This document shows positions 50,517 through 58,966 of a stretch of DNA of 64,000 bases, one piece after another. Origin of the DNA: Chitinophaga qingshengii. Lineage in GTDB: Bacteria; Bacteroidota; Bacteroidia; Chitinophagales; Chitinophagaceae. How positions within the stretch are numbered: the first letter of the stretch is position 1; the number at the start of each line of letters is the position of its first letter. The translations under genes and the position numbers were made by a program. The notes beneath the pieces were generated by a model, which ran no database searches, was not told where the DNA came from, and saw nothing but the letters and a program-made list of their open reading frames with translations. Location of the stretch: assembly GCF_014529935.1 (NCBI RefSeq), contig NZ_JACVFC010000007.1, positions 62,001 to 126,000 on the forward strand, given 5' to 3'.

Positions 50517-51407
50517 TTACGCCTCCAGTAACGCCGCTTTTCTGTAGGCGGCAGGGGTAAGGTCCGCATGTTTGCGGAAATATTTGATAAAGTTGGATAC
50601 CTGTAGAAATCCTAATTCAAAAGAAATTTCACTGGTGGTTTTACTGCTGTATATCAGTAACCGCCGGGCTTCCAGCATCACTTTCTCATCAATTACCTGT
50701 TTGGGCGATTTGTCCAGCAGTGCGGTAGTGGCGGCATGTAACCGTTTTTCGGTGAGATGTAGTCGTGCTGCATAAGCAGCTACTGATTTAACGGAGCGAT
50801 AGTCCCGGTCCAGTAACTGCCGGAAGGCGTTCAATTGCTGACTGTCTTTGCTGATAACCGCCGGTGCAACGGTATCCTTTAATTTTCGTTCTGCGGCAAT
50901 AATGAAATGCTGGAGCAGGTTACGTGTTACAATGCGGGAAGTGGCACCGTTTTCCGGCGCATTTTCCAGTTCCAGCATCGTTACCAGCATGGGAAATACT
51001 TTGTCTTCAGCAGTTACTTTGATATATTGTAATGGCTGAAGCCTATTGAACAAGGGACTGTTGTTTAAGAAATCAGCATCATCCGGCGTAACACAGAAAA
51101 ACTGTTCAGTAAAGCAGATAGCGGTACCGTCATACTGTTCGTCCATCAGTATATGTACACGGTCTTTACCGATAAACAGGATGGTGTCTTTAGTGATGGC
51201 TATCTCTTCCTGGTCTACCTGTATCCGGGTGGCCGTATTGTGGAACCAGAACATCATATAGGCATCCGTCCTTAACGCATTGTGTAACCAGTCACGGTTT
51301 TGTTTTACAAAAGGCGCCATCGGCTGTATCCGGAACTCGGTATTTTCCACATCGGCGAGGTGAAGTGATTGGATGTTTTTTTGTTGTTTGGTGATCCGTT
51401 TTTTCAT
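50517..51407 (-). CDS. AraC-family transcriptional regulator
   Basis: About 296 residues from the ATG with complement 51405-51407; the frame runs 13 codons upstream into the preceding gene, which is less likely to be used. The N-terminal sensing part contains YMMFWFHNTATRIQVDQEEI and VHILMDEQYDGTAICFTEQF. The C-terminal HTH region is LHLTEKRLHAATTALLDKSP with TTSEISFELGFLQVSNFIKY and HADLTPAAYRKA at the end. It is 78 bases upstream of the ExbD gene on the same strand and 17 bases downstream of a 128-residue gene. The target is unknown. Confidence 0.87.
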   Translation of the reverse strand: MKKRITKQQKNIQSLHLADVENTEFRIQPMAPFVKQNRDWLHNALRTDAYMMFWFHNTATRIQVDQEEIAITKDTILFIGKDRVHILMDEQYDGTAICFTEQFFCVTPDDADFLNNSPLFNRLQPLQYIKVTAEDKVFPMLVTMLELENAPENGATSRIVTRNLLQHFIIAAERKLKDTVAPAVISKDSQQLNAFRQLLDRDYRSVKSVAAYAARLHLTEKRLHAATTALLDKSPKQVIDEKVMLEARRLLIYSSKTTSEISFELGFLQVSNFIKYFRKHADLTPAAYRKAALLEA

Positions 51408-51424
51408 GTTGATAAATTTCGGTG

Positions 51425-51811
51425 CTACACTTTTTTCATCTTCCATATACCAGCTCCGCCTCCGATAAAGGCGCCTTCAGCTGTCTCGAGTATTTCTCCC
51501 AAATGCTCCCATTCCCCGAAAAATGTTTCCTGTAATGGGTTGTAATAGCCGCTATAGGAAATCTCAGGTGTAGTAACGGGTGCTGAATATTCTTTGACGA
51601 AACTAATGAACTGATCGTCTATATAACCTTTGATCGTTGTCGGTGAAGAGGGTTTATCGTCCAAATCGGTACATGTTCCTTCAAATTCTTCGTTGCCGGT
51701 ATCGTGCAGCTCCAGTTCAAACATTACCCTGGTTCCGAAGTAGTGATCACTGTAACCTTCTCCGTAGACATAGAAGCCGCGCCATTTACCGGCGATAGAA
51801 AACTGGGACAT
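51425..51811 (-). CDS. Small protein of unknown function (128 aa)
   Basis: About 128 residues from the internal ATG (complement 51809-51811), where the text becomes protein-like (MSQFSIAGKWRGFYVYGEGY); a longer frame to 51880 has a poor N terminus. It is beta-rich: RVMFELELHDTGNEEFEGTC, PTTIKGYIDDQFISFVKEYS, ETFFGEWEHLGEILE, ending GGGAGIWKMKKV. The G-x-W-x-G-F start and repeated strands suggest a small beta-barrel, lipocalin-like in appearance, but I name no family. No signal peptide. It follows the HEAT operon by 68 bases and may be its last gene. Confidence 0.6.
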   Translation of the reverse strand: MSQFSIAGKWRGFYVYGEGYSDHYFGTRVMFELELHDTGNEEFEGTCTDLDDKPSSPTTIKGYIDDQFISFVKEYSAPVTTPEISYSGYYNPLQETFFGEWEHLGEILETAEGAFIGGGAGIWKMKKV

Positions 51812-51879
51812 AGGGATTTTTATTTGCTGTAAATATAAAACAAACCGCGGTAGAAAACAGATCTGCCGCGGTTGTATCA

Positions 51880-54672
51880 TTATGCTGTCCGCAGCTTTTC
51901 TTCCAGCTGTTGCAGCGCATTGTTAATCACTGATAGTTGTTCTTTCACCTGTCGCGTGTGCGGGTAACGTGCCAGCAGGTCTTTCAGTAGCTGATAGCCT
52001 TCGGCGAGTTTGTCGGACTGTAGTGTTTTAGCCGCCTGTTGAAATAACTGCACTGCTGCTTCCTGGTCCGGATCGTATACCGGGAAATGTTTATAGGCAA
52101 AGGCTTCCCACAAATCCTGGTCCCAGGGCCAGTGTTGTTGCAGGAGGTCTTTGTTCATATTTTTCAGCACCTGCGGAAACTGTTTGTTTTTCAGCACCGG
52201 GTCCAGCTGATGCGCCAGCTGGCATACGCCGGCATAGATGAGCGTAGCGGCGTCGGAGAGAGCCGCAGGTACCGGCTGGCCATTCAAACGGTTCACATAG
52301 TCATTCCATTTTTTCCAGAAGGTATATAACATACGGTCCCCCAGCGGATTGTGGCGGGTGAGCTGCTGATATCCCTTGAAGAGCACCGTTAGAAACTGTT
52401 CCAGCTGCTGATTGTCGCCGTATAACTGTTTCGCCCATACGCTGTTGGTGTTGCGGAACAGGTGTTCCAGCACCAGGTAGGGCAGGGTGGCATTGGCATC
52501 GTCTCCGGCGGGAAGTTCGCCGAATACCTGTGTGATCAGATCGCCCGGCTCTATGGCAAATACGAGGTCGGCAACAGGCCATTGTCCGTAGGGGCAGGTC
52601 CAGCCACCGGCATACTCCCAGTCATTGAAAGTTTGTATGCGTCGTTTGGAGTGTATCTGTGGCATATGATGCTGCATGAACTGCGCATACCGCTCTTGCG
52701 TAAAGAGGCGGGTAAGCCGCTCCCGGTAGGCCAGATCAATAAAGCCTACCTGCTCCAGGTATTTGCGCACTACATACACGCCTTCGGTGTCCGGTGAAGT
52801 GAGGATATAATCCAGGCTAAGTGTTACCAATTCCGGCGTGACGAGCTTGCCTTGTTGCAGGATACCGGTTACCTGCTGTAACAGTCCCGAGGATTTCGGT
52901 GTTTGCAGCAGCATTTGGTACAAGGCAATGATTTCTGCTTTTTTGATGGTGCGGTTGTTCCAGGCATCGTTGATGAGGCGTTGTACTTCCATGAAACTCT
53001 GCATGCCGTTATTTTTCAGCATGGCTTCTTTGAGCGTAGGCAGGAAAGCGCCGGTTTGATCGGTTTTCTCTGCGCCCTGTAATAGCCAGCTGGCGCCGGT
53101 AACGGACACGAGGTAGGGCAGTTCGGCCCGAAGGGACGGATGTTGTTCTGCCAGTTGCCCGATCAGTTTAACCCATTCATCGAGTGGCTGCTGCGGATAC
53201 CAGGCAATGTGCCGGTAAAGCGCCTGCAAGAGGGAAGGGGCAAGCTGACTGAAATCTGCTTCCAGTGTTTTCAGCACCCGGTACACCCGGTCCAGTTCAT
53301 GGATGTCTTTGGCCTGATCCAGCAGCAGGCCCAGGCTTTTACGCAGGTGCGGATCGTTGCGGTAGGAGAAGGTCTGTAGCCGGTCAATGACCAGTTGTTT
53401 CAGGGTGGCCGGGTACCACTGTCCTTCCAGTATATCACCGTACAATTGCAGCAATGCCGGTTGGAAGCTCTCCTGTATGGTCACTTCACAGGCGGCTGTC
53501 GCCAGTTGTACCTTTAGTGAATGATCGGTTTCGCTGACGGCCAGTTCTACCAGCAACTGGTCTGTGGCGGCGGATTTGCGGCCGGTTTGCAGGACCACCT
53601 GTACCAGCGCGCTACGCAGTGCCAACAGCGGCTCTTTCCGGATAGCGGCTGTCAGTGCGGGCTCCAGCTGTTCCTGCCAGGCGGCGAAGCGATGCGCGAG
53701 CAGCGGTAGCGTGGCTTCTCTTACATACGGATTGTTATCCTGCAATCCACTGATGATCAGTTGCGGCAGGTCTGCCTGTTGCAGCAGGTGCAGCAAACGG
53801 ATCTTCAGGCCGGCAGATGGTGTAGTGGTAAACAATTCCACAAAGGAAGATTGTAATTCCGGATAGGCGGTGAGCCTGTCGGCCACGAGTGCCAGCAGAT
53901 CGGGCAGGTCCGGCATTTGTTGCAATGCCTGGAAAATGTTTTTAAACAGGGCCTCGTCTACCGTGCGCATACCAGCCAGCAACTGAATGATGGCGCCACG
54001 TACCGGTAAGGAAGTCTCCGTGGGTATCAGGGCCGTGAGCTGTGACAATACGTTAACCGGCACTTGTGGTAAGGTGGACAGGAACTGCAATGCGGCCAGG
54101 CGCAGCCGGGTAGGTTCCAGCGGACCGGTAAAGTATACCGCCATGTCAGCGGCGGCAGGCAGCGGTAGCTGTTGCACCAGTACCAGCAGTGCCTCATGAC
54201 ATGCTACCGGCGACTGTGGCAAATAGGCGCCGATTTTTTCGATGGTGGCGGCAGATTTGCTGACACAGTGTTGCAATCCTTCAATGCTGGCCTGTTGTAT
54301 TTCGGTGTCCAGATCATAGGCCATGGTTTCGGCCAGTACATCCTGTATCCCGCTGATATGGGCGGCCAGGGCAGCGAGCCTGCTCACGGCCATATAGCGT
54401 AAGGGGCGTTCCGGATCGAGACAGGCTACCCCGGCCAGTGTCTGAATATACGTAGGGTGATTAGTGACACGGGCGCCGTCCAGTTCACATAACTGTTGCA
54501 GGATCGCCTGTTTCACAGCAATCGTGGATTCTGCGGAAACGGCTTCACATAGTTTGGTGATGCCTTCTGCCGTCTCCAGGAAAGGACGCAGCTGGGAGAG
54601 GGCGGTCAACCGCTCTTCGGTACTGCGTTCTGTAGATAATAGTATATCGAATAATGCGATTTCTTCCGGCAT
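51880..54672 (-). CDS. Large HEAT-like helical-repeat protein C (930 aa)
   Basis: A 930-residue protein with no signal peptide or membrane segment. Residues ~1-640 are a long array of paired amphipathic helices of the HEAT kind (ERLTALSQLRPFLETAEGIT, EIQQASIEGLQHC, LRLAALQFLSTLPQVPVNVL, NNPYVREATLPLLAHRF). The last ~250 residues differ: an aromatic segment FNDWEYAGGWTCPYGQWPVA near 690, then helices and a TPR-like ending (EGYQLLKDLLARYPHTRQVK). It is the third of three consecutive such genes, 28 bases after the middle one. No enzymatic motif was seen; scaffold or assembly function is inferred. Confidence 0.72.
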   Translation of the reverse strand: MPEEIALFDILLSTERSTEERLTALSQLRPFLETAEGITKLCEAVSAESTIAVKQAILQQLCELDGARVTNHPTYIQTLAGVACLDPERPLRYMAVSRLAALAAHISGIQDVLAETMAYDLDTEIQQASIEGLQHCVSKSAATIEKIGAYLPQSPVACHEALLVLVQQLPLPAAADMAVYFTGPLEPTRLRLAALQFLSTLPQVPVNVLSQLTALIPTETSLPVRGAIIQLLAGMRTVDEALFKNIFQALQQMPDLPDLLALVADRLTAYPELQSSFVELFTTTPSAGLKIRLLHLLQQADLPQLIISGLQDNNPYVREATLPLLAHRFAAWQEQLEPALTAAIRKEPLLALRSALVQVVLQTGRKSAATDQLLVELAVSETDHSLKVQLATAACEVTIQESFQPALLQLYGDILEGQWYPATLKQLVIDRLQTFSYRNDPHLRKSLGLLLDQAKDIHELDRVYRVLKTLEADFSQLAPSLLQALYRHIAWYPQQPLDEWVKLIGQLAEQHPSLRAELPYLVSVTGASWLLQGAEKTDQTGAFLPTLKEAMLKNNGMQSFMEVQRLINDAWNNRTIKKAEIIALYQMLLQTPKSSGLLQQVTGILQQGKLVTPELVTLSLDYILTSPDTEGVYVVRKYLEQVGFIDLAYRERLTRLFTQERYAQFMQHHMPQIHSKRRIQTFNDWEYAGGWTCPYGQWPVADLVFAIEPGDLITQVFGELPAGDDANATLPYLVLEHLFRNTNSVWAKQLYGDNQQLEQFLTVLFKGYQQLTRHNPLGDRMLYTFWKKWNDYVNRLNGQPVPAALSDAATLIYAGVCQLAHQLDPVLKNKQFPQVLKNMNKDLLQQHWPWDQDLWEAFAYKHFPVYDPDQEAAVQLFQQAAKTLQSDKLAEGYQLLKDLLARYPHTRQVKEQLSVINNALQQLEEKLRTA

Positions 54673-54700
54673 ATGCTGTTAATGAAGATGATGAAATGGG

Positions 54701-56866
54701 TTAATCGGCAAAACCAGGACCGGCGGCTTCCGGTGCGACAGGAGGAGCGACGCTGCGCAGCAGGTCGTCTATATCCATACCCGCAGCGCGGCAAGACCGT
54801 TGGAGGGCGTCCTTAAAAGAATTGTCTTCCGGCATACCGGGCAACTGTGCAGCGATTTTCAGCAATGCCGGCGCCGGCTCCCAGGTGTTGTTGGCCTCGA
54901 GATATTGCAGGTAAGGTACTACGCCGGCAGCGGTGGTCTGCTGCTGCAAGTGTTGCCGGAAAACATTCTCCAGCTGGGCTTTCCAGATGATGCGCAGCAG
55001 CTCGTCCAGCTGAATCATGTTGATATACCGGCCTCTTTTCTCCAGCAGCTGCCAGAGTCCTTCGCGCAATTCTGCGTTGGCAGGGTTGCTCTTCAGGATG
55101 AGCAGGTACCATTTAAATTTGGATTCATTGCCCAGATCGGTGTGCAGCAGCTGATTCAGCGCATACCGGCTCATATCGTCATTGATACCGGCTTTGACGG
55201 AAAGGAAGTTGAGTATTTCTATATCGGTCACGCCGGACTGGTACAGACTATTACTATTAGCAGGATTGATGGCGGCAAACAGCACTTTGTTAGCCATCTC
55301 CGGATTATCATCATAAAAAAGCCACAGGTGTGGGAAAATACCACTCAGGTCGCGGGTTACTTCAGCTTTGTGCAGCCACTGTTCCCAGTTGATCTGTGCG
55401 CCGCCGTTATGTGCGATGGCTTTCTCCTGTACTTTGGTGGCGAGTTGCTGTAGCTCCTGGTCGTTGCTATGGTCTGCCAGTTTACCGAACACCTGCACGG
55501 CCGCAGCGGATAACTGTGGAATAAAGCTGATTTTGCGGGCCAGCAGCCGTTGTTGTTGCTGCGGCAGTTCTTTATGCAGCAATACCGGTGCGGCTGCGGC
55601 AATAGTGGCGTTGTTCTCCGGCGTAAGCGGGAGGTAGAGGATGGCTTGCACCGCCCAGCTCCGGATGGCCGTGGAAGGTGCTTCCAGGGCGCGGAGATAA
55701 AAACGGTTCCAGGTGTCGCCGGTATTCATGGCACTGGTGATCGCTTTCAGGATAATGGCTTTGCAGGCATCATGCTGTTCTTTTTCATAAGCGGTCATGA
55801 ATTTCTCCAGCAGCGTTGGTTTGACGGGCACCAGCCGGCCCAGGATATCATAAACAGCGACGGCGAGGTCCAGTGGAACATCGCGGTCCGGCAGCTGCCA
55901 CAGGGCGTCTGCCAGCGCTTCGTTTTTTTCGGTGTAGGGCGCCAGCAGTTGCAGCAGCTGTAAGGCTACGGCTATATGTTTTTCCGTTTGCAGGCATTGC
56001 GTCAGATGGCGGATGGTATCAGGCGTCAGCGTGAGGCTGTAGGCAAAAACAGACATGGCGGCCTGGCGTACGGCCGGATCAGGATCTTCGCGCAGCGCAT
56101 GCAGCAGGGTATCCAGTACATCGTTATCACTCACGCCATGCACGGCCAGCAGCTGTATGCTCCATTTGCGGAGCAGCGGATTTTTATCGGAGCGGACCAG
56201 CGTGCACAACGCCGCTTCCGGAACGGTAGAACGGTCGAAACAAAAACGTAACACCATTTCTTTGATAACATCCGGGGTGGCGGGTTGCAGCTGTTGCGCC
56301 AGCAGTGCCGGTTCCAGCTGGTCGCGCAGCAGGAGGCGGTTGAGCAACAGCAGTTTATCGTCGGTATCGGTACTGTCCAGCAGGCTGTGATAGAAGGCCA
56401 GGTCTGCTTCCGTAGCATGGACGGGAATCAGCAGCCAGCTCAGTATCTGCCGGTTTACATCGGCATTTTGTTGTTGTTGATAAAAAGCGATGAGCCGTTC
56501 CCGTGCCGGGGCATAGGTCAGTGAAAGCCTGCCCAGCAGCGGCAGGATAATATCCCGCGATTCGTCCTGTTGAAGGGAGACCGCCAGCAGGTCGGCGAAA
56601 CCTTGTTTGTCCGGGATCTGTTGCAGATCTACGGCAGCGAGTCGTTGCAGCATAGCAGCTTTCAGCCGGGTATCTGTCTCTGCGGCCAGTAGTTCCATCC
56701 ACTTGCTGATCACGGCAGGATCATGGAGGGAGCCGGCTGCGGTGGAGAGTAAGGAGTATTTATTGTCCGTATCGGAGAGCGGCGCCATGTCGAGCATCAG
56801 GAGCGCCTGTTCTGTGCCGGCATTCCTGCGTTCGCGGATGGTGGCGATAGTTTGACTTAGGTCCAT
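54701..56866 (-). CDS. Large HEAT-like helical-repeat protein B (721 aa)
   Basis: A 721-residue soluble protein made of helical repeats through about residue 500 (VSLQQDESRDIILPLLGRLS; LREDPDPAVRQAAMSVFAYS; APSTAIRSWAVQAILYLPLT). A more varied C-terminal part contains NWEQWLHKAEVTRDLSGIFP and YINMIQLDELLRIIWKAQLE. It ends in an Ala/Pro/Gly-rich tail (PPVAPEAAGPGFAD). No signal peptide and no catalytic motif seen. It lies 15 bases after repeat protein A and 28 before C, so they are co-transcribed and probably assemble together. The family is not known to me. Confidence 0.72.
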   Translation of the reverse strand: MDLSQTIATIRERRNAGTEQALLMLDMAPLSDTDNKYSLLSTAAGSLHDPAVISKWMELLAAETDTRLKAAMLQRLAAVDLQQIPDKQGFADLLAVSLQQDESRDIILPLLGRLSLTYAPARERLIAFYQQQQNADVNRQILSWLLIPVHATEADLAFYHSLLDSTDTDDKLLLLNRLLLRDQLEPALLAQQLQPATPDVIKEMVLRFCFDRSTVPEAALCTLVRSDKNPLLRKWSIQLLAVHGVSDNDVLDTLLHALREDPDPAVRQAAMSVFAYSLTLTPDTIRHLTQCLQTEKHIAVALQLLQLLAPYTEKNEALADALWQLPDRDVPLDLAVAVYDILGRLVPVKPTLLEKFMTAYEKEQHDACKAIILKAITSAMNTGDTWNRFYLRALEAPSTAIRSWAVQAILYLPLTPENNATIAAAAPVLLHKELPQQQQRLLARKISFIPQLSAAAVQVFGKLADHSNDQELQQLATKVQEKAIAHNGGAQINWEQWLHKAEVTRDLSGIFPHLWLFYDDNPEMANKVLFAAINPANSNSLYQSGVTDIEILNFLSVKAGINDDMSRYALNQLLHTDLGNESKFKWYLLILKSNPANAELREGLWQLLEKRGRYINMIQLDELLRIIWKAQLENVFRQHLQQQTTAAGVVPYLQYLEANNTWEPAPALLKIAAQLPGMPEDNSFKDALQRSCRAAGMDIDDLLRSVAPPVAPEAAGPGFAD

Positions 56867-56881
56867 GTTGACATGCTTTTA

Positions 56882-58516
56882 TCAGGAGGTCTTCAGTGTG
56901 CCGGGTTTTAATCCGGACAAGGCGTTGGCCAGCGTCTCCTGTTGTTGTTCATCTAAAGAAAGTTTCAGCACGGCATCCAGTGCTTTTTGCCGGGAGCCGG
57001 TATCTGCCAGTTCGTTTTTGACTACGTTGATCAGGATATCGAACTTTTTTTCTACGCCCGGGCGCAGGTAGCCATCGAGGGCAAGCCGTACCAGTTCACG
57101 GTCGTTGTCATACAGCAGTACGTCTTCCAATGCCGGCGGTATCTGCGGATACAGCTCTGCTGCATTGGCGAGTATACCGGCGCAGGTAACCCGGAAAGGA
57201 GATCCCGGCTCGGTGAGTTCGGCGCAGAAGACATCCACCAGCTGCGGATGGCGGGATACAGACAGGGCTTTGATCTGGTTGAACAATACCTCGCGTAATG
57301 TTTCGTTGTGTTCGCGCGTGAAGAGCTGTACCACCGGGTCCAGCATTTTCTCCAGGCTGATTTTGCCGATGAGCAATTGCAGTACTTTCTGGCGTTGTGC
57401 GGTGCTGGGCAGGTCTTTTATGCTCTGCAACAGCAGCTGGCTGATCTGCTCATCCCTGCCGGCATAAGGCGCCAGCATGTCCGTGAGCTGATTAAATTCT
57501 TCATCATTAAAAACACCGGGGTTGCCTGCGAAGGCAGTGGCCACGCTGTTTCTGATCTCCGCGATGCGCATCATCGGTTTCAACTGCTGCAACAATGTGA
57601 GGCGAACGCCTTCCGAGCGGTCGGTCGCCAACAGGCCGGCCATGCTGATGAGCTGTTCGTTGGTGCGTTCGGGTTGTTCGCCCTGTAGTTGCAATGCCTG
57701 ACTGCGGATAGAAGCATCGCCATCATGGGAGGCGGACCACAGCAGCTGTAGCAGGATGGCTTCATTCCAGGGTTTAATACGGGATAATGCTGTCAGCGCT
57801 TCGTGACGGGCATCTACATCGTTGTCTGTACGCAGCACCGGAATCAATACATCCGCATAAGCTGCTTCCAGCAGCCGTGCTGCCGCCAGCCGCTGCAGGA
57901 TGCGGAACCGGATACCACGGTCGTTTTTTACATCCAGATAAGGCTGCAGACCGGCCACCATCTGCGCACTCCAGGAGGGGCATTTTTCGGCGATCTCCAC
58001 AGCCTGCAACTGTAATATCGTAGGGGCGTTGACGTTCTTCAGCAGCGCGGAAAGTGCCACTTCTTCCGAAATAGCAGGAAGGGAAGAAAGGGTATCCTGT
58101 ACGGCTATACGCTCTTGTTCACTCAAGGTTTCCTGGCCAGACAGCTCTACGAAGAATACGGCCAGGCGCGGGTCCTGATGGATGCTATCCTGCAACCGGT
58201 ATAACAGGGCGGTACGGGTGTCGCGGTCTTTCTCCTGTTTGTATACATCCAGCAGCGCCTGAAACAGCGGTGCGGTATCAGCAAAACGGGAAGTGTTGAG
58301 GGCCGACAGGAAACGCAGCAGCTGATCGCGTGTTTCTTTGTCTTTGGTGAGGGGCAGTACTTCCAGTAACGCGGTGGTTACTTCGGGTACATGCAGGTTC
58401 TGGGAAGCCATCTGGATAATCTGTGCTTTGATCACCTGTTCGGAATGGGGGCTGCCCAGTACTTTGCGGATAAGCCCGGGCAAAGCATGCTCGGGGCGTT
58501 GGGTCGTATTTTCCAT
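56882..58516 (-). CDS. HEAT-like helical-repeat protein A (544 aa)
   Basis: A 544-residue soluble protein built almost wholly from helical repeats: KAQIIQMASQNLHVPEVTTA, DRDTRTALLYRLQDSIHQDP, NDRGIRFRILQRLAAARLLE, DVDARHEALTALSRIKPWNE, DASIRSQALQLQGEQPERTN, RSEGVRLTLLQQLKPMMRIA. The recurring D-x-x-x-R-x-x-x-L/A-x-x-L pattern is that of HEAT/PBS-lyase-like repeats. No enzymatic motif or export signal. It follows the LSm-like gene by 26 bases and precedes protein B by 15. It is likely a protein-binding scaffold. Confidence 0.72.
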   Translation of the reverse strand: MENTTQRPEHALPGLIRKVLGSPHSEQVIKAQIIQMASQNLHVPEVTTALLEVLPLTKDKETRDQLLRFLSALNTSRFADTAPLFQALLDVYKQEKDRDTRTALLYRLQDSIHQDPRLAVFFVELSGQETLSEQERIAVQDTLSSLPAISEEVALSALLKNVNAPTILQLQAVEIAEKCPSWSAQMVAGLQPYLDVKNDRGIRFRILQRLAAARLLEAAYADVLIPVLRTDNDVDARHEALTALSRIKPWNEAILLQLLWSASHDGDASIRSQALQLQGEQPERTNEQLISMAGLLATDRSEGVRLTLLQQLKPMMRIAEIRNSVATAFAGNPGVFNDEEFNQLTDMLAPYAGRDEQISQLLLQSIKDLPSTAQRQKVLQLLIGKISLEKMLDPVVQLFTREHNETLREVLFNQIKALSVSRHPQLVDVFCAELTEPGSPFRVTCAGILANAAELYPQIPPALEDVLLYDNDRELVRLALDGYLRPGVEKKFDILINVVKNELADTGSRQKALDAVLKLSLDEQQQETLANALSGLKPGTLKTS

Positions 58517-58542
58517 GCGGTCGTTTTGATGGTTTAATGGAA

Positions 58543-58740
58543 TCAGGCGGCGCTGACTGCGTCAATTTTATCCAGTAAAATGATGGTGCGATGGCCATCA
58601 TCCGTTCTGAGCTCTACCACGCTGGCGCTGATTTGGGCCACAATACCCCTGACGGTGTGGCAGGAGAAATAGATATGGACGGGTAACTGTTCTTGTTTAC
58701 TACTCTCGAGCATGACAAGGAATACATTCGATTCGGACAT
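58543..58740 (-). CDS. Hfq/LSm-like small protein (65 aa)
   Basis: A 65-residue protein, first gene of the HEAT operon. Its text fits an Sm-fold barrel: a short N-terminal segment (NVFLVMLESSKQ), then Sm1-like strands PVHIYFSCHTVRGIVAQISA and SVVELRTDDGH (residues 20-50), then Sm2-like RTIILLDKIDAVSAA. The phrase PVHIY...TVRGIV...VVELR runs parallel to Hfq's PVSIY...KLQGQI...VILLK, but the Hfq KH motif is replaced by DKID. RNA binding is therefore possible but unproven; other small-barrel proteins could look alike. Neighbours are 26 bases apart. Confidence 0.6.
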   Translation of the reverse strand: MSESNVFLVMLESSKQEQLPVHIYFSCHTVRGIVAQISASVVELRTDDGHRTIILLDKIDAVSAA

Positions 58741-58824
58741 ATGGTTAACATTTTTGTTTTGTTTCCGGATGGCGTAAATATAAAGTATTTCGTGGTGGCA
58801 GCCATCGCTGAAAACGGGTAATTA

Positions 58825-58859
58825 CCTTACCATTTTGATAAAAACCTTTCCGTTTTGGT
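58825..58859 (-). promoter_or_regulatory. Tandem activator-type repeats upstream of the sensor gene
   Basis: On the minus strand ATCAAAATGGTAAGG (58825-58839) and ACCAAAACGGAAAGG (58845-58859) are near copies spaced exactly 20 bp. A looser inverted copy, TGAAAACGGGTAATT, lies on the plus strand at 58809-58823. The same word occurs at 63067-63127 upstream of the porin and secreted-protein genes. They lie 70-100 bp upstream of the sigma-54-like promoter at 58927, the usual place for NtrC-type activator sites. Confidence 0.55.
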
Positions 58860-58926
58860 AGGGTTTCTTTCTAGGGGAAAAATCACAATATATTAATAAT
58901 CAAATAATTAAATAGATAAATGCTTG

Positions 58927-58941
58927 TGGCATTCCTTTGGT
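58927..58941 (+). promoter_or_regulatory. Sigma-54-like promoter of the sensor gene
   Basis: TGGCATTCCTTTGGT keeps the -24 box (TGGCAT) and the conserved G of the -12 box, though TTGC reads TGGT. It aligns base for base in length with TGGCATCCCGGTTGA at 63213, and both are followed by a TTTAAAACA stretch and an ATG about 26 bases downstream. It supports 58967 as the sensor start. Confidence 0.5.
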
Positions 58942-58966
58942 GGCGTTTTTTTTAAAACACTATACC

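Noticed and set aside
54800-55453. 217-codon frame antisense to HEAT-like protein B
   Set aside because: Its text mirrors the Gln/Leu-rich repeats of the real gene; no independent support.
58741-58800. Sigma-54 promoter for the LSm/HEAT operon (TGGCTGCCACCACGA, minus strand)
   Set aside because: GG and G are ten bases apart, but the -12 box lacks TT and C, and the distance to the ATG (about 49 bases) differs from the other candidates.
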